The notes beneath the pieces were generated by a model. It was not told the origin of the DNA. It did no database searches and saw only the letters and a list, made by a program, of their open reading frames with translations. DNA of 64,000 bases from Ureibacillus yapensis (GTDB lineage Bacteria; Bacillota; Bacilli; Bacillales_A; Planococcaceae). Position numbers and translations under genes: made by a program. Shown here piece by piece: positions 1-7,089 of this stretch; position 1 is the stretch's first letter, and each line of letters starts with the position of its first letter. The stretch is taken from assembly GCF_003515775.1 (NCBI RefSeq), contig NZ_QWEI01000001.1, positions 166,106-230,105 on the forward strand, given 5' to 3'.

Positions 1-780
1 TCAATTTTGCTCATCAAACTGTTCAAGTTCATCGTCAATATCCTCCTTTTGCAAAGTGACAGTTAAATCTTCGAAGTTATTTTCTTGCTCTACAAAAACG
101 ACTTGACGTTTCATTAACTCTAACAAAGATACGAACGTTACAATAATTGTAGATTTATCTTCATATGGAAATAGCTCAGAAAAACTGGATTTACCGCCAA
201 AACGCTTCAATGAATCAATCACCGCAACCATTTGGTCTTTAACGGAAATTTCCTGTCTTGCGACTCTTGTTGACAAAGGTTTCTTTAATTGCTTTCGACG
301 CATCAGCTTTTGAAAGGCGCTTAACATATCATAGACATTGACATTCATATCAAACAAGGCGAGCTGCTCGTCCGGCACATAGACCGATAAATCGCTTGGC
401 GGACGGGTAAATACTTGGGCTCGCGATTCTTCCAGTTCCTTCAATTCCGATGCGGCTTGTTTATATTTTTTGTATTCGATCAATTTGGTAACAAGTTCTT
501 CCCGCGGGTCCGGCCCATCGACTTCAAATTCCGCTTCTTCCATTTCTCCTTCATGAATCGGAAGCAGCATTCGGCTTTTTATGGCAAGCAGTGTTGCAGC
601 CATCACGAGATATTCACTTGCTTCATTAAGCTCCAATTCTTTCATTGCATGAATATGATCAATATATTGTGCGGTTAGCTCCGCCATCGGAATATCATAG
701 ATATCAATTTCCAAACGGTGAATTAAGTGCAATAATAAATCAAGAGGTCCCGTAAAGGCATCTAGTTTTACTTCATACAT
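1..780 (-). CDS. scpA: Segregation and condensation protein A (kleisin)
   Basis: ScpA is the kleisin subunit that bridges the two SMC heads in the SMC-ScpA-ScpB condensin, which organises and segregates the chromosome. The protein has 259 residues, normal for the family. The N-terminal FTGPLDLLLHLI stretch is the family signature that contacts the SMC neck. The C-terminal 60-70 residues form the expected winged-helix region that binds the SMC head, ending in an acidic tail. The stop codon is the first three bases of the window, so the gene is complete; scpB would be expected just outside. An AGGGGG ribosome site lies 7 nt before the ATG. Identification rests on clear family resemblance. Confidence 0.95.
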   Translation of the reverse strand: MYEVKLDAFTGPLDLLLHLIHRLEIDIYDIPMAELTAQYIDHIHAMKELELNEASEYLVMAATLLAIKSRMLLPIHEGEMEEAEFEVDGPDPREELVTKLIEYKKYKQAASELKELEESRAQVFTRPPSDLSVYVPDEQLALFDMNVNVYDMLSAFQKLMRRKQLKKPLSTRVARQEISVKDQMVAVIDSLKRFGGKSSFSELFPYEDKSTIIVTFVSLLELMKRQVVFVEQENNFEDLTVTLQKEDIDDELEQFDEQN

Positions 781-878
781 CTGTTAACCCCCTGACATTT
801 TGTTCGTTCTTACGAATGTGATATATGTTTACTTAAGTATTTTAAATCAACTTTTACTATTTAGGAAAGAGGTTTGTT

Positions 879-1388
879 ATGCATCCGCTGTTTCATCCAT
901 TATATGTAGATTATTGTGCTTATTTTAATGGCAATCAAGATTATTTTGAGTGCCACGAAGTACTGGAGGAATATTGGAAAATGATTGCTCCTGGCGATAA
1001 AATGCATCCATTGGTAGGATATGTCCAACTGGCAGTGGGCATGTATCATTGGCGCCGAAATAACAGGTCAGGTGCCTTGCGAATATTAAAGAAAGCCATC
1101 AATAATTTTTGCGAGAATCCAGAATCCCCTTTTTTCGATTTTATAGAGTTTGACGATTTATGTACAAACTGTGAGCAAAGCGCGAAGGCGATCGAAAGCG
1201 GCGAACCTTTTCGTGCCTTTTCGATTCCATTGCAAAATAAAGAACTAGCTGAACTCGTAACTATAAAAATAGCACAGCTCCCTTCGATCTCAAAAGATTT
1301 TCTCCTTCATAAACATATGCGACGCGACCGCTCGGATATTCTTCAAGCGAGGGAAGCTAAAATAAAGAAAAGCGGAGAACGCTCATAG
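879..1388 (+). CDS. DUF309 family protein (YpuF-like)
   Basis: A 169-residue soluble protein of the DUF309 family. The motif FECHEVLEEYWK near residues 28-39 (His-Glu-x-x-Glu-x-x-Trp) is the family hallmark, followed by the second conserved block GYVQLAVGMYHWRRNN. Biochemical function is not established. It is transcribed divergently from scpA with a 98-bp gap, the same neighbour relation as ypuF and scpA (ypuG) in B. subtilis, which supports orthology. A GAGG ribosome site precedes the ATG. The C-terminal 30 residues are charged and probably disordered. Confidence 0.85.
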   Translation: MHPLFHPLYVDYCAYFNGNQDYFECHEVLEEYWKMIAPGDKMHPLVGYVQLAVGMYHWRRNNRSGALRILKKAINNFCENPESPFFDFIEFDDLCTNCEQSAKAIESGEPFRAFSIPLQNKELAELVTIKIAQLPSISKDFLLHKHMRRDRSDILQAREAKIKKSGERS

Positions 1389-1439
1389 GCTTAACATTGA
1401 CTGCAACAGCAGCAGAACACGGAAAAAGAGGCGGAACAC

Positions 1440-1811
1440 TCAGATCGAGTTGTCCGCCCCTTCAATTATCGGTAAACAGTATTTTACGAAAGGTTCTGTC
1501 TCTTCATTCGCTTTTAGCTCTTTAAATTGCCCGGTATTGAGTAGTTCTCTAAGCATTGTTTTGGCGATTCCTTCGCCGCGATAGGAAGGAACAACGGTAA
1601 TATGTTGAATAATACCAACCGCCCCCTCATCGTACACACCAACAATGCCAATATATTCCTCATCTTTTTTCCATAAAAACAAATGCCAATCTTCGTTTGC
1701 TTCGTAAGCATGAATGGTTTCCATTAAACGCTTTACGTCCTTTTGTTGCGGCATGAACGAAAGCAATCCCATTGCTATCTTTTCGAAAGATTTTTTATAG
1801 CGTATTAACAT
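1440..1811 (-). CDS. ribT: GNAT-family N-acetyltransferase, RibT-like
   Basis: A small acetyltransferase of about 123 residues. The protein starting MLIRYKKSFEKIAMGLLSF matches the RibT family of Bacillus, which has a GNAT fold; the acceptor substrate is not known to me. The acetyl-CoA loop is visible as VVPSYRGEGIAKTML (R/Q-x-x-G-x-G/A type). The reading frame is open 28 codons further upstream, but GAGGG sits 10 nt before the ATG at 1811, so I place the start there. In B. subtilis ribT ends the riboflavin operon; no rib biosynthesis genes are nearby here, so it stands alone between the DUF309 gene and lysA. Confidence 0.8.
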   Translation of the reverse strand: MLIRYKKSFEKIAMGLLSFMPQQKDVKRLMETIHAYEANEDWHLFLWKKDEEYIGIVGVYDEGAVGIIQHITVVPSYRGEGIAKTMLRELLNTGQFKELKANEETEPFVKYCLPIIEGADNSI

Positions 1812-1924
1812 GAATAACATTCCCTCGTTTTCTATCAGTACAGCATCTTCACATATATTACATGATTTCTGTAAAGGAAGCAACCCGATTACCATAAACT
1901 TACAACCGTATGAACTATACGCTT

Positions 1925-2029
1925 TTATTCAATGGACGTAGTCGGAATAAGGAGAAAAATATAAACCAATGCCCAGATGATACAGAGGGCAACCAAGATT
2001 CCAAGAAGCCACCATTTAGAAATCTTCAT
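1925..2029 (-). CDS. Small single-pass membrane protein
   Basis: A 34-codon open frame beginning MKISKWWLLGILVAL, with one hydrophobic helix over roughly residues 7-28 and a short polar tail ending in PTTSIE. The ATG lies 3 nt beyond the lysA stop codon, and the sequence AAGAGTGAG spanning the lysA end could serve as a weak ribosome site, so translational coupling to lysA is plausible. It has the amino-acid composition of real membrane micro-proteins (positive N terminus, then aliphatic run). I do not recognise a family. Its reality is inferred from position and composition only. Confidence 0.5.
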   Translation of the reverse strand: MKISKWWLLGILVALCIIWALVYIFLLIPTTSIE

Positions 2030-2032
2030 AGT

Positions 2033-3352
2033 TTACTCACTCTTTTTTAGAGAAAGCGGGAGATCATTTTGCACAATATTTTCGTAACTTTCTCTTTGGA
2101 TTGCTAGTTGATGTTGTCCATCTTCTACGAACACCACTGCGGGTCTTGGAATTCGATTGTAATTCGAAGCCATTGAGTAGCCATAGGCACCTGTACAAAA
2201 AATGGCCAATACATCGCCCGGTTCAGCTTGCTGCAATGGCGCATCCACAATCAATTTGTCCCCGGATTCACAAAGTTTGCCAGCCACCGTGTAAGTGTTC
2301 GTTTTGTTATGACTTGCTCTATTGGCAATAACTGCTTCGTACTTAGCATCATAAAGTGCGGGACGAATATTATCACTCATTCCACCATCTACTGCTATGT
2401 ATTCACGAATATTCGGCACGTTTTTGTGCGAACCAACCGTATATAGAGATGTCCCTGCATCGCCAACAAGGGAACGCCCCGGTTCAATCCAGATTTCCGG
2501 CATCGCCAATCTTAATTGTTCTGCCAATGCTTGTACTGTTTTGATCATTTCCGACACATAATCTTGCGGCTCCAGAGGATGATCTTCTTCTGTATAACGA
2601 ATTCCATAGCCGCCGCCTAAATTCAATACGGAACATTCGAAGTTGGACTGTTCTTTCCATTCTCCAATTTTGTTCATTAATTTTTCAGCGGCCAAACTAA
2701 AGCCATCTGTTTCAAAAATTTGAGAACCAATGTGGCAATGCAAGCCCAAAAGTTCAAGGTATTCATGGTCTTTTACTTCATCGAACGCTTGGTCTGCTTG
2801 GCCATTATTCAAATCAAAGCCAAATTTCGAGTCCGCTTGTCCGGTTGTGATAAAATCATGCGTATGAGCTTCCACTCCAGGTGTAACACGAAGCAAAATG
2901 CGCATATGCTGCTGCTTACGTTCCGAAATTTCTTTTAATAGCTGAATTTCATAGAAGTTATCAACCACGATACAGCCAATTTTAGAGTCAAACGCAAGCT
3001 CCAATTCTGTATAGGATTTATTGTTTCCATGAAAATGGATGCGCTCCGCCGGAAACTTTGCCTGAAGAGCCGTAAATAATTCCCCGCCAGACACAACATC
3101 CAGCGATAAATGTTCCTCTTGCGCCAATTGATAAATTCCGACGCATGCAAAAGCTTTTGAGGCATATGCCACTTCCGCTTTAACGCCTAATTGCTTAAAT
3201 GTTTCGATAAAACCACGTGCACGTTTTCTGATTAACGCTAAGTCATAAACGAAAAGTGGAGTGCCGTAAGTCTTTGCAAGATCAATCGTATCCACTCCAC
3301 CAATCGTTAAATGCCCTGTTTCATTTACTTCTTGTGTTCCGTATAAATGCAT
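2033..3352 (-). CDS. lysA: Diaminopimelate decarboxylase
   Basis: A PLP enzyme converting meso-diaminopimelate to L-lysine, the last step of lysine synthesis. The 439-residue protein has the B. subtilis length when started at MHLYGTQ. Visible features: the PLP lysine in AYASKAF near residue 63, the HCHIGSQI block, the glycine-rich phosphate loop LNLGGGYGI, the EPGRSLVG motif, and the C-terminal CESGD and GAYGYSMASNYN active-site segments. The frame is open 15 codons further upstream, but GGAGGAGAG directly before the ATG at 3352 fixes the start. It lies downstream of spoVAF as in B. subtilis. No lysine riboswitch is seen in the 100-bp leader. Confidence 0.96.
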   Translation of the reverse strand: MHLYGTQEVNETGHLTIGGVDTIDLAKTYGTPLFVYDLALIRKRARGFIETFKQLGVKAEVAYASKAFACVGIYQLAQEEHLSLDVVSGGELFTALQAKFPAERIHFHGNNKSYTELELAFDSKIGCIVVDNFYEIQLLKEISERKQQHMRILLRVTPGVEAHTHDFITTGQADSKFGFDLNNGQADQAFDEVKDHEYLELLGLHCHIGSQIFETDGFSLAAEKLMNKIGEWKEQSNFECSVLNLGGGYGIRYTEEDHPLEPQDYVSEMIKTVQALAEQLRLAMPEIWIEPGRSLVGDAGTSLYTVGSHKNVPNIREYIAVDGGMSDNIRPALYDAKYEAVIANRASHNKTNTYTVAGKLCESGDKLIVDAPLQQAEPGDVLAIFCTGAYGYSMASNYNRIPRPAVVFVEDGQHQLAIQRESYENIVQNDLPLSLKKSE

Positions 3353-3454
3353 TCTCTCTCCTCCATTGCCAGTTGCGGGAATAAGAATCTTCCGCAATTA
3401 ATACCACCTTATGATGAACTTTATCATAGGTAGATTTCTAGCGCAACGGCTGAT

Positions 3455-4915
3455 TTATGCACGTTTACGTTGCTTCGCGCCAACAATATAAGGCCTTACC
3501 GAATCATTCGTCATTGGGAATCGAATCATCACTCGGGTAAATGCTTTCGGAAAAAATGGCACAAGCGGCCACATATAAGGCACTTGCATCGGTTTTAACG
3601 CGCAGAAATAGGAGAAGATGAGCCATACGGCAATAAAGAATCCGCTAATATCCCAAATAACGGTGGCGATCAGGATAATGAATTGGAAATATTTAGTTGT
3701 AACACTAAGCTCGAATGTGGGAATCGAAAAAGCAAAGATTGCGGTTACTGCCGAGTAAAGGACAATTTCCGGGGAAAACAACCCAACATCGATGGCTATC
3801 TGCCCTATAATGACTCCGGCTACTAATCCCATGGCTGTCGACAGGGGCATTGGGGTATGAATCGCGGCAATTCGCAAATACTCCAACCCTAATTGGGCAA
3901 TGATAATTTGCAGAAAGAGCGGCAAGGAGGAATGCTCCTTTACGCCAATAAAGGACAATGCGTCCGGTAAATATTGTTCATTGGTGGCAAGTAAATACCA
4001 AACCGGCAACAAGGTTAAACTTAAAAACGCTGCCAAATATCTTAAAATTCGAATGGTTGTCCCGATAAAGGGAGCTTGCCGATATTCTTCTGCATGCTGC
4101 AGCAAATGGAAAAAGGAAATAGGCATGATAATGACGGAAGGCGAGGTATCCACAACAATCGCGATATGTCCTTCCAGTAAATGGGCTGCAACGATATCAG
4201 GCCTCTCTGAATATCGTACAAATGGGATAGGATGGAACCTTTGCTTGAAAATCCATTCCTCCAATGATTTATCCGTCATGGTTAGCCCATCATGCTTTAT
4301 TTCAGATAATCTTTTTTTAATCCACTTTAAATGTTTCTGATTAACGATTCCTTCCATATAACAGATGGCCACATCGGTTTGACCGATCGTGCTGATTTGT
4401 TTCAGCTCAAATCGTAATCGAGGATCCCGTATTCGTCTTCGAATCAGTCCAGTATTCAAGATAATGTTTTCTGCAAAGCCGTCCCTGGAACCGCGGATTA
4501 CTTTTTCATTATCCGGCTCAGCCGGCTGGCGTCCGGGATAGTTTCTAAGCTCCAGCAAATAACTAAAGCCGCTTGCTGTGACGATTCCAACGACCCCGCT
4601 TAATATGCCCCGCAAAAACTCTTCGCGATCCTTTGGTTCAGACTTTCCATAGAAATTAAAAAAATCATTAAAATACTTTTCTTCATCTTCAATTTCTTGT
4701 TCGAAATGATCGATTTTCCCGGCATCATGAAAAAGTGGAGCGAGTTGAATGGTTAGCGTGTTCGCATCAACAAGCCCACTAATATAGACGCATAGTACAG
4801 GCAAACTTCTTACGTAAACGTCTTTAATGCAGAGATCATAGGAAACATCTTTTCCGAACCTGCTTTCCAAAAACCCTTTTGCATCATCGATTGATGCAAA
4901 AACTTGATTGCTCAT
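3455..4915 (-). CDS. spoVAF: Stage V sporulation protein AF (GerA-family membrane protein)
   Basis: A 486-residue membrane protein of the GerA/SpoVAF family, found in the spore inner membrane and linked to release of small molecules during germination. The N-terminal ~270 residues are hydrophilic; a C-terminal membrane domain with about five helices begins near residue 290 (IRILRYLAAFLSLTLL onward). The conserved RSRDGF-type motif appears as RGSRDGFAENI near residue 143. The start ATG overlaps the sigF stop (ATGA), implying translational coupling. In B. subtilis spoVAF is the last gene of the spoVA operon; here it follows sigF directly and spoVAA to spoVAE are missing. Confidence 0.9.
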   Translation of the reverse strand: MSNQVFASIDDAKGFLESRFGKDVSYDLCIKDVYVRSLPVLCVYISGLVDANTLTIQLAPLFHDAGKIDHFEQEIEDEEKYFNDFFNFYGKSEPKDREEFLRGILSGVVGIVTASGFSYLLELRNYPGRQPAEPDNEKVIRGSRDGFAENIILNTGLIRRRIRDPRLRFELKQISTIGQTDVAICYMEGIVNQKHLKWIKKRLSEIKHDGLTMTDKSLEEWIFKQRFHPIPFVRYSERPDIVAAHLLEGHIAIVVDTSPSVIIMPISFFHLLQHAEEYRQAPFIGTTIRILRYLAAFLSLTLLPVWYLLATNEQYLPDALSFIGVKEHSSLPLFLQIIIAQLGLEYLRIAAIHTPMPLSTAMGLVAGVIIGQIAIDVGLFSPEIVLYSAVTAIFAFSIPTFELSVTTKYFQFIILIATVIWDISGFFIAVWLIFSYFCALKPMQVPYMWPLVPFFPKAFTRVMIRFPMTNDSVRPYIVGAKQRKRA

Positions 4916-5703
4916 TTACTCACCGTCTTTTTTGTAGTTCGTGATGAATTTGTTTCCATCCAAGACTTAAGTTGCGCCAAAATCTTCTTTTCTAAACGCG
5001 AAACTTGAACTTGTGAGATCCCCAGCCTTTCTGCAATATCGGTTTGGGTAAGGTCCAGGTAATATCTTAAATAAATGATGGCTTGTTCCCGTTTATCCAG
5101 TTTCGTTAAAACTTCTTTTAATGGGATATATTGAAATGGCAGTTCGGATTTCTCGTCTTTCATTTGATCCATTAACGTAATGGAATCCCCTTCACTTTCA
5201 AACAGCTGCTCATGCAATGAAGCCGGGTCACGCATGGCATCTGTTGCAACCAATACTTCATCTGCCGTAACTCCCAGAATTTCGGCAAGTTCCGAAATCG
5301 AGGGCGGTTTTTCATTGGTTTTCAAAAATTCATCGGTTGCATGACGGATTTTATAATTAAGCTCGCGTATGGATCGACTCACTTTAACCATGCCATCATC
5401 ACGTAAAAAACGCTGAATTTCACCAATAATCATGGGGACGGCATAAGTAGAAAATTTCACATCATACGATAAATCGAATTTATCGACAGATTTCATCAAC
5501 CCAATGCATCCAATTTGAAATAAATCCTCAAGCTCTACCCCTCGAGAAGCAAAGCGTTGAACAATCGACCATACAAGCCGCGTATTGCCCTCGATCATGA
5601 GTTTTCTTGCTTCCACATCACCCGCCTGCGCTTTCCCAATCAGATCGCGCATTTCCTCCTGTGTCAATAAAACATTATTGGACGGCTGTTCGATTGTCCT
5701 CAT
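4912..5703 (-). CDS. sigF: RNA polymerase sporulation sigma factor SigF
   Basis: The first forespore-specific sigma factor, held inactive by SpoIIAB and released when SpoIIAA is dephosphorylated. Region 2 shows DLFQIGCIGLMKSVDKFDL and FSTYAVPMIIGEIQRFLRDDG. Region 4 shows REQAIIYLRYYLDLTQTDIA followed by ERLGISQVQVSRLEKKIL. The start is uncertain: I use the ATG at 5703 (263 residues; B. subtilis has 255), although the frame is open to 5745. AGGGGG directly abuts this ATG, too close for an ideal ribosome site, and AGAAG lies 7-8 nt before it. The gap after spoIIAB is unusually long (173 bp from stop to this start). Confidence 0.93.
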   Translation of the reverse strand: MRTIEQPSNNVLLTQEEMRDLIGKAQAGDVEARKLMIEGNTRLVWSIVQRFASRGVELEDLFQIGCIGLMKSVDKFDLSYDVKFSTYAVPMIIGEIQRFLRDDGMVKVSRSIRELNYKIRHATDEFLKTNEKPPSISELAEILGVTADEVLVATDAMRDPASLHEQLFESEGDSITLMDQMKDEKSELPFQYIPLKEVLTKLDKREQAIIYLRYYLDLTQTDIAERLGISQVQVSRLEKKILAQLKSWMETNSSRTTKKTVSK

Positions 5704-5803
5704 CCCCCTAACTTCTACCAAATACCACCGTATTTGCGTCCACATAAAATTGAGTGTTTATAAAATCCACAAGCTGCTTTACCATTTAAGCGACGACAAT
5801 ATG

Positions 5804-5826
5804 AACTTGCGTTTTATGCGCAAGCC
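5804..5826 (-). other. Hairpin in the spoIIAB-sigF intercistronic gap
   Basis: CTTGCG (5806-5811) and CGCAAG (5819-5824) form a perfect 6-bp stem with a 7-nt loop. No T-run follows on the minus strand, so this is not an intrinsic terminator. It sits within the 173-bp non-coding stretch between spoIIAB and sigF and may affect mRNA processing or uncouple translation of the two genes. Function is inferred only. Confidence 0.4.
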
Positions 5827-5876
5827 ATAAGAGTTTTTGTTGCGAAACATTTTTCAAAGTTTCACCAAAGTATTCA

Positions 5877-6320
5877 TCAAGAAATTTGAGGCATCTTTAC
5901 CGAATAAAATTTTTTTGTGAAAGTCACAACCGTTCCGACATTAGGCTCCGATTCTACTTGCAAATCATCGGCAAAGCTTTCCATAATAGTAAAGCCCATT
6001 CCGGAACGTTCCATTTCAGCCTTTGAAGTGAATAATGGTTCCATTGCTTTTTTCACATCAAAGATTCCTTTGCCGTTGTCTTTTACTGCAACGGAAACCA
6101 AGTCCCCGTCTCTTACCGCATGAACGGTAACAATTCCTTTTCCATCTTCGTCATATCCATGAATAATGGCATTGGACACAGCTTCCGAAACAATCGTTTT
6201 AAACTCCGAAAGCTCGTCAATTGTTGGATCCAATTGAGCAACAAAACTTGTAATGGCTACTCTCGCCAGGCTTTCATTATCACTAACAGCCACAAATGAA
6301 AGCGTCATTTCGTTATCCAT
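5877..6320 (-). CDS. spoIIAB: Anti-sigma F factor and SpoIIAA kinase
   Basis: SpoIIAB is a GHKL-fold serine kinase (147 residues) that binds SigF and phosphorylates SpoIIAA with ATP. The N box is VSEAVSNAIIHGYDE near residues 44-58, the G1 box is VKDNGKGI near residues 79-86, and the G2 region is SGMGFTIMESF. It overlaps the end of spoIIAA by 8 nt, so the two are translationally coupled as in other Bacillales. Activity is confined to the sporulating cell; transcription would come from the sigma-H-type promoter upstream of spoIIAA. Confidence 0.95.
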   Translation of the reverse strand: MDNEMTLSFVAVSDNESLARVAITSFVAQLDPTIDELSEFKTIVSEAVSNAIIHGYDEDGKGIVTVHAVRDGDLVSVAVKDNGKGIFDVKKAMEPLFTSKAEMERSGMGFTIMESFADDLQVESEPNVGTVVTFTKKFYSVKMPQIS

Positions 6321-6666
6321 TCACAATCCCCCTTGCATGTAAAATTGCATCTGCTTCTGTACCTGTCATCATAAAAGATGCTAACCCTGAAAATTGAAAG
6401 ATTTTTTTCATCGTATTGGATGGATTCAAAATAATGGTTTGTCCATTTACTGTATTCAACTCTCTCATACGGCCTAAAATTAACCCGATACCCGAACTGT
6501 CCATAAAATTCAATCTTTCCAAGTTCCAGATAATGGTGTTTAAATTCCCCTGTAAAATGGTTTTTGAAATATGTGTGCGAATTTTTTCGGTTGCATGATG
6601 ATCCAATTCACCATACAGCCTTATTACGGCTATTTCGTTCAAATGCATATTGATTTCGTAGTTCAT
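6313..6666 (-). CDS. spoIIAA: Anti-sigma F factor antagonist
   Basis: A 117-residue STAS-domain protein. In its dephosphorylated form it displaces SigF from SpoIIAB. The phosphorylated serine lies in the conserved NFMDSSGIGLILGR segment (residues 53-66, second serine of the DSSG motif). The length equals that of B. subtilis SpoIIAA when started at MNYEINMHL; AGGGAGGC about 10 nt upstream supports this ATG over one eight codons earlier. It is the first gene of the spoIIAA-spoIIAB-sigF-spoVAF run. In B. subtilis dacF precedes it; here a SulP transporter gene does. Confidence 0.95.
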   Translation of the reverse strand: MNYEINMHLNEIAVIRLYGELDHHATEKIRTHISKTILQGNLNTIIWNLERLNFMDSSGIGLILGRMRELNTVNGQTIILNPSNTMKKIFQFSGLASFMMTGTEADAILHARGIVNG

Positions 6667-6698
6667 TCTGTTAATTCGCCTCCCTCTCAAGAAAGCTT

Positions 6699-6727
6699 AA
6701 TTCAACATAAAGCCGTCAAAACCCTTT
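6699..6727 (-). promoter_or_regulatory. Candidate sigma-H promoter of the spoIIA operon
   Basis: On the minus strand AAGGGTTTT (-35 region, 6718-6726) and GTTGAATT (-10 region, 6699-6706) are separated by 11 nt, matching the sigma-H pattern RnAGGAwWW-N11/12-RnnGAAT with one mismatch in the -35. It lies 33 nt before the spoIIAA start. The spoIIA operon of B. subtilis is known to be driven by sigma-H with Spo0A; I did not identify a clear Spo0A box. Confidence 0.5.
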
Positions 6728-6898
6728 TACCTGACAACACTAGAAGAATTTCGCCGATACTAGTGAAAATACGACAAAAAGAGAGAGAAATTCCATTTTT
6801 TCCAGGACAATACTTAGCGAGAAATACAGATGGAAGATAAAAAATATAAAATTGGTTCCCAAAATTAAGTATGGTTGGAATATAAGTTTTTTAAACGT

Positions 6899-6941
6899 AA
6901 AAAGTGGCTACGACCCCAACATTTGTCATAACCACTTTTTT
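6899..6941 (-). terminator. Intrinsic terminator between sulP and spoIIA
   Basis: AAAAAGTGG (6899-6907) pairs with CCACTTTTT (6932-6940), with inner pairs TA and GAC/GTC extending the stem. It can work on either strand; on the minus strand it ends in TTTTT and would stop read-through from sulP into spoIIA. The rest of the 6667-7089 gap holds the spoIIA promoter and the sulP terminator. Confidence 0.75.
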
Positions 6942-7037
6942 AGCATCATTTACCAAAATACACACGAATACTATCATCGCCATTTTTAATTATATATATA
7001 CAAAGAATAACGAAAAATCTTGATTCGAGATAAATAT

Positions 7038-7073
7038 AAAAGGTGATTCCAAAAATTTCTCTTAGAATCACCC
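7038..7073 (-). terminator. Terminator of the sulP gene
   Basis: GGTGATTC (7042-7049) and GAATCACC (7065-7072) form a perfect stem; on the minus strand it is followed by TTTTATATTT. It begins 17 nt after the sulP stop codon. Confidence 0.8.
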
Positions 7074-7089
7074 AGCTTCAATTCTGGAT

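Noticed and set aside
3353-3454. Lysine riboswitch before lysA
   Set aside because: The leader is only about 100 bp and has none of the conserved L-box sequence or a terminator.
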